Shown here one piece after another: positions 32,247 to 41,940 of a DNA stretch of 64,000 nucleotides. The translations under genes and the position numbers were made by a program. Origin of the DNA: Nitrospirales bacterium (GTDB lineage Bacteria > Nitrospirota > Nitrospiria > Nitrospirales > UBA8639); assembly GCA_029261355.1 (NCBI GenBank), contig JAJDBM010000058.1, forward strand, positions 186,001-250,000. Direction: 5' to 3'. How positions within the stretch are numbered: the stretch's first letter is position 1; the number at the start of each line of letters is the position of its first letter. The notes below the pieces were generated by a model. That model searched no databases and was not told the DNA's origin. It saw only the letters and a list, made by a program, of their open reading frames with translations.

Positions 32247-35152
32247 GTGGCCCTCTCTAATAATGCGATCGGAAAGTGATGAAAGACCTTCGCTAACGGT
32301 AATATAGCTTTTTCATGCCGCGGAGTCGATGTCAGGGTTTCTCCTGTGAATATATTGGTCAATTGGACGCCAGTGAATTCCGGTGGAAGCACAAGATTAC
32401 TCTCCTCCCATAGATCATTTCCAATGGGCCATTGATTTGGCCCCTGATTCATGCTTGAGATAAACCGTGGGATCACCGTCACGGCTGCCTGTCCCTCTTC
32501 AATTCTACCAAACGCACAGACATGTGGCGACCTTGGACCTTCGGTCTCAATCGGGACGAATTGTCCATTCATGAATAATGAAGCATGTTGTTTGCGGAAA
32601 TTCAATGCCATGGTGGTGGTCCAGAGTTTTATTTGGCCATTATGTGGATGGTCGAGCAGTTCTCGAATGAAGGACATTCGTTCTTGATGGTGTTGAGCGG
32701 CTTGGAGATGGGCCAATGCTTGTCGATAGTCCTCATAGTGAATTGGTCGGCGATTATCGGGGTCAACTAAATGAAAATCCCACAATTCGGTCCCTTGGTA
32801 AAAATCTGGAATTCCTGGTGCGGTGACTTTGATGAGGACTTGAGAGAGTGAATTGACCATTCCAAATTGTGCAACTTTCTGTTGAAAAGGCCGAAAATCT
32901 TTCAGAAATGTTCTGGAACGCTTTGGGTGTAAGATATTGATGATGAATGCCCGAGTTGCGGCTTCGTAGGTTTCATTGGGATTCAGCCAACTTGAGTGTA
33001 CTTTCGCTTCACGAAGGGCTTTTGTCATATATTCTTGGATACGTAAGGAAAAGTGTTCACGTGCCTCGTCTGTTTCGATCTCTGTCAGCGGCCAACAGCC
33101 AAGAATAGTTTGGTAGAGGAAATACTCCTCATTGAGATCGGGGATGCTTTGTTCGTCGATCATACTTTTGGCTTTTTTATTCAGCTGTCGCCAACGACTG
33201 ATCCGTTTTCGCCATTCTTGAGGAAGCTCAGAGAGGACATTGAGCCGAGCACGCACATCTTCTCCGCGCTTCGTGTCGTGGGTAGCTGTCGTGGAAAGAC
33301 TATGGGGAAAGGTGTCTCTGCGTACCGACATCTGTTCATAAAAATGAGAGAGGGAGATGCCAAATTGCTCGGGTTCACCTCCAACTTCATTCAAGGACAG
33401 TAACCGGTTGTATGTATAAAAGACGGTGTCTTCTACACCTTTGGCCATGACTGGGCTCGTGGTTTGTTGAAACTTCATCGCAAAGCTATTGACATCCCGC
33501 CAATCAATGCGTGATTCATCAAAGGGGACTTTGAGGAGAAGGTCACGAATGAAGTCAAACACTAAACTGCTGATGGCTGGATTTCGTCTCTTGGCACGAG
33601 CTGCCGCTAAATGGATGTAGATTCGGTCGCGGTCAGCTACTTCCTCACTTGGATCAAATGTTGCGTAAGTCCGATACACGGGAAAGCTGGCAATGATTTC
33701 GCGAACGGCATGTACCAGACTGTTGAGGGTAAAGTCTCGAGACCGGCGATTCCGTTCAGAGAGGAGACTGAGCTGATGGCCAAGTGAATTAATCTCACTC
33801 GACATGGCGCTACTCATAATCACTGTTTTGGCATGATAGATCAGGTCTTCGTATGCTCCTGTGGTCTTGGTAAAGCGATGGTAGAGGGCGTCGAATTTTT
33901 TAGCATGTCGTGTGTCAACAAAAAGATTATTGAGCAGGGCTAAAAAGTCGTATCCCGTCGTGCCATGACATGGCCAATCAGTACTGAGGGCTTCAGACGT
34001 ACCGAGAATTTTTTCAACCACCATAAATATAGATCGGTGCTTCTCATCACCTTGAAGCCCAAGTTCCTTTAAGGCCCATGATTGCCATTGTGCCAGATAG
34101 CCTTTGGGATCATATAATCCATCGATGTGGTCGATACGAAGTCCAGTGACGGCTCCCGATCGAAGAAGTCCGAACACACATTGATGAAATTGAGTGAAGA
34201 CATCAGATTCTTCCATTCGTATCGCCGCAAGCTGATTAATATCAAAGAACCGTCGATAATTGATCTCTTCAGCCGCAACTCGCCAATAGGCTAAACGGTA
34301 GGCTTGATCGCTGACTAAGGCATCTAGCTGGTCAAAGCTTTGGTGGACACCTTTGACTCCATTCAGAATGTGAATATTTTCCAGAAGGAATTGATCGATT
34401 GCTTGATGCTCTTCGCAGAGAGTTGCTAAGCGGCGTTGGATCACATCTTTTTCACGGTACCGCACCGCAATACGTTCTGGGTCGTTTTCGTTCCTCGAGG
34501 GGAGGTGGGATAATGCCGTGATGATGCTTTGAAATTCTTGCAGAGAGGGATCGTCTGGACTCAGTGACTCCCTGAGACTCTCTTCGCGGTAGGCGAGAAT
34601 CAGCGACCAGGTTGAAGGGTCAATCGGAAGATGATGTTCATAGTATTGTAGGAAAAACTGACCATCTGTAAAGGCCAGAGAAATTTCCTGATTTTCTAAT
34701 GCAATGCCGTATTGCTCGCCTAAAATTGGGAGTAGGACTTTATTCTTGAGTTCTGATTTGACGGGATTCCAGTTAATATCAAATATTTTGGCATTTTTTG
34801 AGCTTGGCCCATTTTCTAATACGTCTTGCCACCAGGGATTTGCGGACTTATCAATTCCCATGTGATTAGGAACTACATCGAGGATTTGCCCGATATGATG
34901 ATCTTTTAATGCCTGAGCATATTGCTGGTACGCTAATTCATCTCCAAGTTCGGGATTGATGGTTGTTGGATCGATCACATCATATCCGTGAGAGCTTCCT
35001 GGTAAAGCTTTAAGGTAGGGAGAGGCATAGCACGTGGTGATGCCTAGGTCGTGAAGGTAGGGGATCAGCTTCGCAGCATCTTTGAACGTAAACGAGTAGT
35101 TGAATTGGAGTCGATAGGTCGAGATCGGGATGCGGCGATCTGGTATCGGCAT
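32243..35152 (-). CDS. treY: malto-oligosyltrehalose synthase
   Basis: A 969-residue GH13 enzyme that turns the reducing end of a glucan chain into a trehalosyl unit by intramolecular transglycosylation. Begins PISTYRLQFNYSFTFKDAAKLIPYL, then DVVPNHMGI, the nucleophile region GLRIDHIDGLYDPKGYL, the acid MVVEKILGTSE and the third acid TATHDTKRGEDVRARL. C-terminal GIPDFYQGTELWDFHLVDPDNRRP is typical of the family. Its length is somewhat above that of common TreY. The gene starts 13 bases after glgC and is coupled to the small gene behind it. Its product is the substrate of TreZ, encoded at 43.0-44.9 kb on the same strand but in a separate unit. Confidence 0.95.
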   Translation of the reverse strand: MPIPDRRIPISTYRLQFNYSFTFKDAAKLIPYLHDLGITTCYASPYLKALPGSSHGYDVIDPTTINPELGDELAYQQYAQALKDHHIGQILDVVPNHMGIDKSANPWWQDVLENGPSSKNAKIFDINWNPVKSELKNKVLLPILGEQYGIALENQEISLAFTDGQFFLQYYEHHLPIDPSTWSLILAYREESLRESLSPDDPSLQEFQSIITALSHLPSRNENDPERIAVRYREKDVIQRRLATLCEEHQAIDQFLLENIHILNGVKGVHQSFDQLDALVSDQAYRLAYWRVAAEEINYRRFFDINQLAAIRMEESDVFTQFHQCVFGLLRSGAVTGLRIDHIDGLYDPKGYLAQWQSWALKELGLQGDEKHRSIFMVVEKILGTSEALSTDWPCHGTTGYDFLALLNNLFVDTRHAKKFDALYHRFTKTTGAYEDLIYHAKTVIMSSAMSSEINSLGHQLSLLSERNRRSRDFTLNSLVHAVREIIASFPVYRTYATFDPSEEVADRDRIYIHLAAARAKRRNPAISSLVFDFIRDLLLKVPFDESRIDWRDVNSFAMKFQQTTSPVMAKGVEDTVFYTYNRLLSLNEVGGEPEQFGISLSHFYEQMSVRRDTFPHSLSTTATHDTKRGEDVRARLNVLSELPQEWRKRISRWRQLNKKAKSMIDEQSIPDLNEEYFLYQTILGCWPLTEIETDEAREHFSLRIQEYMTKALREAKVHSSWLNPNETYEAATRAFIINILHPKRSRTFLKDFRPFQQKVAQFGMVNSLSQVLIKVTAPGIPDFYQGTELWDFHLVDPDNRRPIHYEDYRQALAHLQAAQHHQERMSFIRELLDHPHNGQIKLWTTTMALNFRKQHASLFMNGQFVPIETEGPRSPHVCAFGRIEEGQAAVTVIPRFISSMNQGPNQWPIGNDLWEESNLVLPPEFTGVQLTNIFTGETLTSTPRHEKAILPLAKVFHHFPIALLERAT

Positions 35153-35165
35153 AGATTATAGAAGG

Positions 35166-36455
35166 TTAGGGAGTGTTGATAGGATCAACCGCACGACCAC
35201 CGTACGATTGGCCTCGAGGCAGCACAATTAATCCTGATTTCCCCACAGTGCTTACAGCGGAGTTCTTCGGATTATCAAATCCGTACTCTGTGCCAGCAGG
35301 AATCACATTGAACCGGTCAGCGATCACACGACGTAATCGGCATTTCGGGCCAATAATGGTCCCATCAAGAATGACACATTCTTCGATATGGGAGCCTGCA
35401 CCAATGCGGACGTTGCGTCCAATGAGGGAGCGTTTGATCGTGGCATTCACGACCAGACTGCCTTGTCCAACCATGGCGTCATCCACTTGGGTGCGCACGA
35501 GGCTTGCGACGGGTTCGAGGGATGCATCGGTTTGAATCGGCCAATTCACATTTCGAAGGTCAAAAATTGGGGTTTCCCCTAGTACATCCATATTGGCTTG
35601 CCAATAGGCATCGATGGTCCCCACATCACGCCAGTAGCCCCATTCTTCATAGGGATGGATGCCGGGTACAACATTCTTCATAAAGTCATAGGCCAATACG
35701 CTGTGCGATTTGCTCAGTGCTGGGATAATATCTTTTCCAAAATCATGTGTGCCTGGTTCACTGGCATCTTGTTCGAGTGCTTGGATTAAGGTATCCACAT
35801 TGAAAATGTAATTCCCCATTGAGCTGTAGGCCATCTCCGGATTGGTCGGCATGGGTTTTGGGGATTTGGGTTTTTCCTCAAAGCCGATGATTCGTTGCTC
35901 ATCATTCACTTCCATAATCCCAAAACCTTTTGCGGCCTGTAGAGGCACGGGGAGAGCAGCGACGGTTACATCAGCTTGATTGTCCAAGTGGAATTGAATC
36001 ATTTGCCGAATATCCATTCGGTAAATATGATCAGCTCCAAATACCGCCACGAGTCCTGGGGCAAAATCTCGAATCAAGTTGATGTTTTGATAAATGGCAT
36101 CGGCTGTGCCTTCGTACCATTTTCCTCGTCCCTTCATTTGGGGAGGAACAACGGTGATGAATGATTGACGGTTCGGCCCACCGCTTCGCCAGGCTCGACG
36201 AAGGTGCTCGATAAGGGATTGGGAGCGGTATTGAACCAAGACATACATAGCCAGGACGCCAGAATTAAGAAAGTTACTTAAGACGAAGTCTGTGATACGA
36301 TAGGTTCCAGCAAATGGAACAGCTGGTTTACTGCGTTGTTCGGTGAGGGGCATGAGGCGTTCCCCTTTTCCTCCAGCCATGATCATGGCTAAGACGCGTT
36401 GGGAAACGCGTTCACGCTGATGAGGGCGTGACTTTGTTCTGGGTTCTTGTTTCAT
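35166..36455 (-). CDS. glgC: glucose-1-phosphate adenylyltransferase
   Basis: A 429-residue ADP-glucose pyrophosphorylase, the committed and regulated step of bacterial glycogen synthesis. Seen: AMIMAGGKGERLMPLTEQRSK (about 24-44), GTYRITDFVLSN, GKGKWYEGTADAIYQ-type region (RGKWYEGTADAI), FGADHIYRMD, GFEEKPK and HDFGKDIIP; the C-terminal left-handed helix carries VIADRFNVIPAGTEYG. The start ATG overlaps the stop of the lapA-like gene by four bases, so translation is coupled. Allosteric control, usual for GlgC, cannot be read from the sequence. It sits in one operon with treY, linking ADP-glucose supply to trehalose output. Confidence 0.95.
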   Translation of the reverse strand: MKQEPRTKSRPHQRERVSQRVLAMIMAGGKGERLMPLTEQRSKPAVPFAGTYRITDFVLSNFLNSGVLAMYVLVQYRSQSLIEHLRRAWRSGGPNRQSFITVVPPQMKGRGKWYEGTADAIYQNINLIRDFAPGLVAVFGADHIYRMDIRQMIQFHLDNQADVTVAALPVPLQAAKGFGIMEVNDEQRIIGFEEKPKSPKPMPTNPEMAYSSMGNYIFNVDTLIQALEQDASEPGTHDFGKDIIPALSKSHSVLAYDFMKNVVPGIHPYEEWGYWRDVGTIDAYWQANMDVLGETPIFDLRNVNWPIQTDASLEPVASLVRTQVDDAMVGQGSLVVNATIKRSLIGRNVRIGAGSHIEECVILDGTIIGPKCRLRRVIADRFNVIPAGTEYGFDNPKNSAVSTVGKSGLIVLPRGQSYGGRAVDPINTP

Positions 36456-36742
36456 AATGACTTTGTGTAGGCCTGTGATTGTTTTGATGTTGGTAAGGCT
36501 TGCTTTAAGGTTTCAATTTCTTTGGATTGTTGAGCGATCATTCGACTTTTTTTCATTTGTGCAGGTAGTGAGGCTAAGAGGCTAATGATGACTCCCAATG
36601 CTAGCGTGGTCAAGAGGACAATGACCAATGAACCTTGAAACGTCCAAGCAAAAAAGTAAATGGTAATTTCACTGGCATTTTGCAATGAAAACGCAACGGC
36701 CAAAAAGACGATAAGCAAGGCAGCGATGAGGGCAAATGGCAT
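36452..36742 (-). CDS. LapA-domain (DUF1049) small membrane protein
   Basis: A 96-residue protein with two membrane helices (about residues 3-20 and 39-60) framing the conserved SLQNASEITIYFFAW segment of the LapA domain, and a short coiled-coil-like cytoplasmic tail (QQSKEIETLKQAL). In E. coli LapA works with LapB in controlling lipopolysaccharide synthesis; many phyla have small LapA-like proteins without lapB nearby, as here. The ATG at 36742 has aaggag upstream; a longer frame reaches into the glgB promoter and is ignored. It is the first gene of the glgC operon and is divergent from glgB. Confidence 0.85.
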   Translation of the reverse strand: MPFALIAALLIVFLAVAFSLQNASEITIYFFAWTFQGSLVIVLLTTLALGVIISLLASLPAQMKKSRMIAQQSKEIETLKQALPTSKQSQAYTKSL

Positions 36743-36770
36743 GATTGAAGGAGAATGTCCACAGTCAAAT

Positions 36771-36798
36771 TTGGAATTAATACTCAGTCGTCTATAAT
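36771..36798 (+). promoter_or_regulatory. predicted glgB promoter, probably giving a leaderless mRNA
   Basis: TTGGAA (36771-36776), a 16-base spacer and a perfect TATAAT (36793-36798). The glgB ATG at 36807 lies eight bases past the -10 box, where transcription should begin, and no ribosome site is present. Confidence 0.65.
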
Positions 36799-36806
36799 TA
36801 TTTACC

Positions 36807-39020
36807 ATGTCCGTACACATCGATCAACAACTCACTCGTTTATTGAACGGTAGAGAAAGCCATCCGTTTGCCTACCTTGGCCCTCATCTAGAAAAACGGA
36901 ATGGCAAGGAGTGTACGATTATTCGTGCATTTCTTCCTGACGTTAAATGTGTGAATGTTCTTTTCAATAACGCGACGGAAACCCATTTTCCTATGAAAGC
37001 GTTGACTTCGGATGGTTTGTATGAGGTGCAATGTCCTGTCAATGCCAAAGAAGTTGGGTATCGGTTCCAGGTGACAGACCAATTCGGGCATGTCAGTGAA
37101 AAGCCAGATCCTTATGCCGTTGGTCCCGTCCTATCAGACTATGATCTTCATTTGTTTGGCGAAGGAAAACTCTACAAAGCCTATGACAGACTTGGGGCGC
37201 AAGTGTGTCAGCATCAAGGGTTGCATGGTGTGAGTTTTGCGGTATGGGCACCGAATGCTAGGCGCGTGAGTGTCGTCGGAGACTTTAATCAATGGGATGG
37301 TCGTCGTCACCCGATGCAGTCACGTGGAGCAGGCGGAATTTGGGAACTATTCATTCCTGAGCTACTAGAAGGAGAAGTCTATAAGTTTGAGATCCTTTCT
37401 CAACAGAGTGATGCTCCGTTTTTAAAAGCTGATCCGTATGCGACAGCGGCAGAACTCCGCCCTAAGACCGCATCCATCATTCGGTTAACTTCTGGTTATT
37501 TATGGCAGGATCAAGACTGGATGGCTAAGCGCGCTGATCGTGATCCATTGGCCACGCCATGTTCAATCTACGAAGTGCACTTGGCATCTTGGCGGCGGGT
37601 ACTTGAAGAAGAATCGCGATGGATGACCTATGGCGAGTTGGCCGACACGCTGATTCCCTATGTTCAAGACATGGGCTTCACGCATATTGAACTCATGCCT
37701 GTCACGGAACATCCGTTTGATGGATCATGGGGGTATCAATCTACGGGTTACTTTGCTCCGACGAGTCGATTTGGTACACCGGAAGAGTTCATGGCCTTTG
37801 TCGATCGCTGTCATCATGCGAATATTGGGGTGCTCATGGATTGGGCTCCTGCGCATTTCCCCGATGATCCGCATGGGCTGGCCTGGTTTGACGGGACACA
37901 TCTCTACGACCACGAAGATCCTCGTCTCGGCTACCATCCTGAATGGAAAAGTCGGATATTTAATTATGGTCGTACTGAAGTCAAAAGCTTCCTAATCAAT
38001 AGTGCCTTGATGTGGCTTGACCGGTATCACATTGACGGTCTTCGCGTCGATGCGGTGGCATCGATGCTGTATTTAGATTATGCAAGAAAAGAGGGTGAGT
38101 GGGTGCCAAATCAATTTGGCGGTAATGAAAACCTTGCAGCTGTCGAGTTTGTCAAAGAGTTGAATGTGATGGTCCACCAGGAACATGCTGGAATTATCAT
38201 GATTGCTGAAGAATCAACGGCATGGGCCGGGGTGTCGCGTCCAACTTATGTTGGAGGGTTAGGCTTTACCTACAAGTGGAACATGGGGTGGATGCATGAC
38301 ACACTCGAATACTTCAGCCTGGATCCCATTCATCGGAAGTATCATCAAGACAAGGTGACTTTTGGCTTGATGTATGCTTTTACTGAAAATTTTGTACTCG
38401 TGCTGTCTCATGATGAAGTCGTGCATGGCAAAAAAGCGCTCCTCGATAAAATGCCAGGAGATGATTGGCAACGCATGGCCAATCTTCGTGCGCTCTATGG
38501 TCACATGTATGGGCATCCAGGGAAGAAAATGTTATTCATGGGTGGAGAAATTGGTCAATGGTGGGAATGGAATCATGATGACAGTCTTCAATGGAATTTA
38601 TTAGATTATGCACCTCATCGAGGATTGAAGCAGTATGTGTCCGACCTCAACCATTTGTATCAATCCCAACCAGCGCTGTACGAAGTCGACTTTGATTGGC
38701 AAGGCTTTCAATGGATTGATTTACATGACAGCGATAACTCCACTCTGACCTACCTTCGCTTTGCTCGTGACCTCAATGATTTTATCGTGTGTGCCTGTAA
38801 TTTTACGCCTGTTCCACGAGAAGGCTATCGCATGGGAGTGCCAAAGGAAGGTATCTATCGAGAACTCATTAATAGCGATGCCGAAATATATGGCGGCGGA
38901 AATCTTGGTAATGCCGGAGCCGTCCATGCTGAGTCTATTCCGCATCACAATCAACCCTATTCTGTCCTCGTCGTCCTTCCTCCCTTGTCCGTGGTCTTTT
39001 TTAAGCCAATTTCAGGTTAA
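36807..39020 (+). CDS. glgB: 1,4-alpha-glucan branching enzyme
   Basis: A 737-residue GH13 enzyme that makes the alpha-1,6 branches of glycogen. Two N-terminal beta domains (1-105 and the CBM48 at about 110-215, SFAVWAPNARRVSVVGDFNQWDG) precede the catalytic barrel. Catalytic residues: Asp415 (DGLRVDAVASMLYLDY), Glu468 (IMIAEEST) and Asp536 (LVLSHDEVVHGK). Length matches the long form with both N-terminal modules. It is divergent from the lapA-glgC-treY operon, so one short region of about 60 bases controls both glycogen arms. No strong ribosome site precedes the ATG; see the promoter entry. Confidence 0.96.
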   Translation: MSVHIDQQLTRLLNGRESHPFAYLGPHLEKRNGKECTIIRAFLPDVKCVNVLFNNATETHFPMKALTSDGLYEVQCPVNAKEVGYRFQVTDQFGHVSEKPDPYAVGPVLSDYDLHLFGEGKLYKAYDRLGAQVCQHQGLHGVSFAVWAPNARRVSVVGDFNQWDGRRHPMQSRGAGGIWELFIPELLEGEVYKFEILSQQSDAPFLKADPYATAAELRPKTASIIRLTSGYLWQDQDWMAKRADRDPLATPCSIYEVHLASWRRVLEEESRWMTYGELADTLIPYVQDMGFTHIELMPVTEHPFDGSWGYQSTGYFAPTSRFGTPEEFMAFVDRCHHANIGVLMDWAPAHFPDDPHGLAWFDGTHLYDHEDPRLGYHPEWKSRIFNYGRTEVKSFLINSALMWLDRYHIDGLRVDAVASMLYLDYARKEGEWVPNQFGGNENLAAVEFVKELNVMVHQEHAGIIMIAEESTAWAGVSRPTYVGGLGFTYKWNMGWMHDTLEYFSLDPIHRKYHQDKVTFGLMYAFTENFVLVLSHDEVVHGKKALLDKMPGDDWQRMANLRALYGHMYGHPGKKMLFMGGEIGQWWEWNHDDSLQWNLLDYAPHRGLKQYVSDLNHLYQSQPALYEVDFDWQGFQWIDLHDSDNSTLTYLRFARDLNDFIVCACNFTPVPREGYRMGVPKEGIYRELINSDAEIYGGGNLGNAGAVHAESIPHHNQPYSVLVVLPPLSVVFFKPISG

Positions 39021-39375
39021 TTCCTACCCACATTTAATTACTCAGCCTTTGAATTAACACTGCTGAATCTCAACATTTCATTCGGTTTTTCCTCGTGTTT
39101 TCCATTTACGTACCTGTTAGTGGAAAAGGGACCTCTATGGAAGGAGACCTCACTCAAATCCCCTAGGTTCGTAGACACTTTTCGAGAGTGAGATCGAAGT
39201 CATTTTACATTGAAATTCTTCATGATTTTATGAATTAAAGATCTGGTACCCGTTATGCCGAACCTATACGTATATTACACCTCACACAGGTCTGTCCCAA
39301 GACCCTGAGGGTTGCTACGTAATAGTCATCTTGCAATCTGATCTTATCAATCGTGCGGGTTATTGAGGGTTTTTT
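39021..39375. other. gap after glgB
   Basis: About 350 bases without a plausible gene. A weak stem (gaccctgagggt, near 39300) is seen; no clear terminator or promoter was recognised. Confidence 0.4.
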
Positions 39376-40326
39376 ATGAACGATGGCAAATTTCGATTAG
39401 TGACGCGGAGTGATTTTGATGGTCTTGTCTGTGCGGTTCTGCTGAAAAAAATGGGAATGATTGACGACATACTGTTTGTTCATCCAAAAGACATGCAGGA
39501 TGGCAAGGTGGCAATCTCGGCGACTGATATTACGACCAATCTCCCCTATGTTCAGGGAGCCCATCTAGTTTTTGACCATCATCTAAGTGAGACCATTCGT
39601 AATAAAAGTGATAGAAATAATCATATTATCGATCCGGAGGCACCCTCTGCTGCGCGAGTGGTCTACAGGTATTATGGAGGCGAACAAACCTTTCCTGCTG
39701 CATGGAACGAAATGATGGACGCTGTCGATCAAGGTGATTCGGCGCAATACACTGTTGATGAAGTTCTCAATCCAACTGGCTGGGCTTTAATGAATTTCCT
39801 CATGGATGCGCGTACTGGACTTGGTCGTTTTCATGAATTTCGTATCTCTAATTATGAATTAATGATGCAGCTTATAGGGAAATGTCATGACCTCAGCATC
39901 GGTGAGATTATTGCACTTCCTGACGTTCAGGAGCGAGTGGAGCTGTTCCATAAACATGCCGAAATGGCCAAGACACAGATCAAACAATGTTCAACTGTCT
40001 ATGGGAATTTAGTGGTATTGGACCTGCGTGAGGAAGAACCCATTTATGCCGTGAACCGTTTTATGATTTACGCGCTCTACCCCGAATGCAACATTTCTAT
40101 CCATGTGATGTGGGGACTGAAAAAGCAAAATACGGTGTTTGCGATAGGGAAGTCTATTCTTAATCGTAGTTCTCGCGTCAATATTGGGGAACTTTGTCTC
40201 TCATACAATGGTGGCGGGCATGAGAATGCCGGGACATGTCAGCTCGGGAATGATGTGGCTAAAGAAAAATTAAAAGACATTACCGAGAAAATCCATGAAT
40301 GGAATACTTCTCCGGTGCCGGCATAA
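39376..40326 (+). CDS. DHH-family phosphoesterase, exopolyphosphatase-like
   Basis: A 316-residue DHH/DHHA1 protein. Motif I reads TRSDFDGLVCAVLL (residues about 9-22), motif II ATDIT (about 49-53), and the eponymous VFDHHLSE (about 64-71); the C-terminal DHHA1 part has the substrate-binding GGGHENAGTCQ (about 275-285). The family uses two Mn2+ ions and includes nanoRNases, pAp phosphatases and proteins annotated as exopolyphosphatase-related; the substrate cannot be read here. A gaggg ribosome site precedes the ATG. It stands alone within the glycogen region, on the same strand as glgB. Confidence 0.85.
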   Translation: MNDGKFRLVTRSDFDGLVCAVLLKKMGMIDDILFVHPKDMQDGKVAISATDITTNLPYVQGAHLVFDHHLSETIRNKSDRNNHIIDPEAPSAARVVYRYYGGEQTFPAAWNEMMDAVDQGDSAQYTVDEVLNPTGWALMNFLMDARTGLGRFHEFRISNYELMMQLIGKCHDLSIGEIIALPDVQERVELFHKHAEMAKTQIKQCSTVYGNLVVLDLREEEPIYAVNRFMIYALYPECNISIHVMWGLKKQNTVFAIGKSILNRSSRVNIGELCLSYNGGGHENAGTCQLGNDVAKEKLKDITEKIHEWNTSPVPA

Positions 40327-40680
40327 CAGCCAATGTGCGCAGGGATTGTGAAGGTAAGAATTTAGGGCCCTTCAAAAGTTCAACTTTTCCGGGCGATTGC
40401 GGCGTCACCCTCGTGCTCAACTTCTCATGTCTCCCCCTATATCTTGGAGTATTGCACGGGGAGATTTCTTGTACTCATGAAAGCAGCTGGTTTGATGAGG
40501 GGTCTTTAAGTCGTCAGGGTCTGACTGGAAAATAATAAGAGAATCCTTGTGAGTCTTGCGTTGAATTTTTCCTAATTTGAGCCTAACGCTGATTCTTTGC
40601 GAAATGGCAAAATGCTCGATTTTGTCCAAATTCGCAGACTAGCGTTTGTTTGCCTCTTTTCGGTGGCGAGGGGGGTTACT
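40327..40680. other. gap after the DHH gene
   Basis: About 350 bases between convergent genes. A small stem (aaaagttcaactttt, near 40374-40388) lies soon after the DHH gene and could assist termination. No gene is supportable. Confidence 0.4.
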
Positions 40681-41940
40681 TTATGGATCCTTGGTATTGA
40701 AGCCCAGTTGTTTGTCGGTGAGGGCCTCTGGCTGTTTGCCCATGACCTTTTCTACGGATTTTCTGAGTTTGTCTAGACTTACTTTCTGCCGTGTCGCACT
40801 CAAGGTTTTTACGACATCGTCCAAACTTTTTTCTCGTTTCGTTTTGGCATGAATTTCATGGTCCAGTTTGCGCAGGATTCCAACAGCCTTGGCTGTCACT
40901 GCACCGCTGGCACGGTTCACATCGAGACGGTCAATTTGCCGAGCCCACTTTTTGAGTTTTTTGAACGCCTTCTGATAATGGTGTTCGGTGATTGTGCCAG
41001 ATCTCCACATGATTTTAAGTGAGTAATATTCTGCGATGCCTTCGACAATCCAGTCATCACCTTTTTCGGCTTTAAGCCGGGTTGTGACGTGCATGAGTTC
41101 GTGGATCAATGTGCTTGTAGCATTCTCGCTTATCAGAGGCCGGCTAGCATGCAAGTACAGAGAGTTGGGCCCTGAGAGTCCGCCGCGCCACATTTGGTCT
41201 CTGGCACTTACGATGAGTAGACGTTTGGGCATGTTAGGAACCACCCGGCGGATTTTAGGTAGATTCCAGTTGAGCATAGCGAGGATGTCCATCCGTCGTA
41301 CGCCCTGATCCATTGGACCTGCCACAGATACCTGAACGCCGGCAATCTTTTCCCGACGTACCCCCAGACGCCCAGCGGCCATCCATCCAGTGGGCCGATC
41401 GAAACTCCGATGTACATGTTCAACCCGGTAGATATTTTTTGTTATCTCTGGGTAGGCTGTGACAAAGGTCCAACCGTGGGGCAGGTGGACGTGCAATGAG
41501 GCATCTGCCTCCGCCTCGTCATGTTGGTCAGTTTGGACGGCGGGGAAAAAATCATCTCCGCGAAACAGTGCCCAGTCGTCGGTCATGCGTGCATCGAATT
41601 GACCATTGGCCCGTCGGGTATCCACAAGAACTTGAAACGACAACTTCCCTTCCTCGTCCGGTGGAGACCAGGTGATGTATTCCCCCTCTACTTCAAGTTT
41701 GCCATTGGCCTCGAAGTTTCGGTGGCGCTGGGGATCGAAGTGCAGCTTTAACGACCAGATATTCTTGGTTGCCCCTTCGCTAAGTGTCATTGAAACCATA
41801 GCGAGATTCTCTTCAGGCTCCAACGAGAGATCGTACTGAAGTCCGTAGTGGTGGCTCTTAGTTTGTGCCTGTGCCATTCCGATAAACAGCAAGGAGGCGA
41901 CGGCGAAGAGAAGAATCATGCCATAGAGCTCAATCCTCAT
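40681..41940 (-). CDS. secreted gluzincin-type metalloprotease-like protein
   Basis: A 419-residue exported protein using the ATG at 41940 (signal peptide MRIELYGMILLFAVASLLFI, cleavage likely after AQA near residue 26). The first 190 residues are a beta-rich domain resembling the N-terminal part of M1/M61-type peptidases (YDLSLEPEENLAMVSMTLSEG). The zinc site is LIHELMHVTTRL (His280, Glu281, His284) with Glu300 in WIVEGIAEYYS as third ligand, the peptidase MA-like arrangement. A helical C-terminal domain follows. An open frame extends over 100 codons upstream but lacks homology. A periplasmic peptidase is the likely role; the target is unknown. Confidence 0.8.
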   Translation of the reverse strand: MRIELYGMILLFAVASLLFIGMAQAQTKSHHYGLQYDLSLEPEENLAMVSMTLSEGATKNIWSLKLHFDPQRHRNFEANGKLEVEGEYITWSPPDEEGKLSFQVLVDTRRANGQFDARMTDDWALFRGDDFFPAVQTDQHDEAEADASLHVHLPHGWTFVTAYPEITKNIYRVEHVHRSFDRPTGWMAAGRLGVRREKIAGVQVSVAGPMDQGVRRMDILAMLNWNLPKIRRVVPNMPKRLLIVSARDQMWRGGLSGPNSLYLHASRPLISENATSTLIHELMHVTTRLKAEKGDDWIVEGIAEYYSLKIMWRSGTITEHHYQKAFKKLKKWARQIDRLDVNRASGAVTAKAVGILRKLDHEIHAKTKREKSLDDVVKTLSATRQKVSLDKLRKSVEKVMGKQPEALTDKQLGFNTKDP

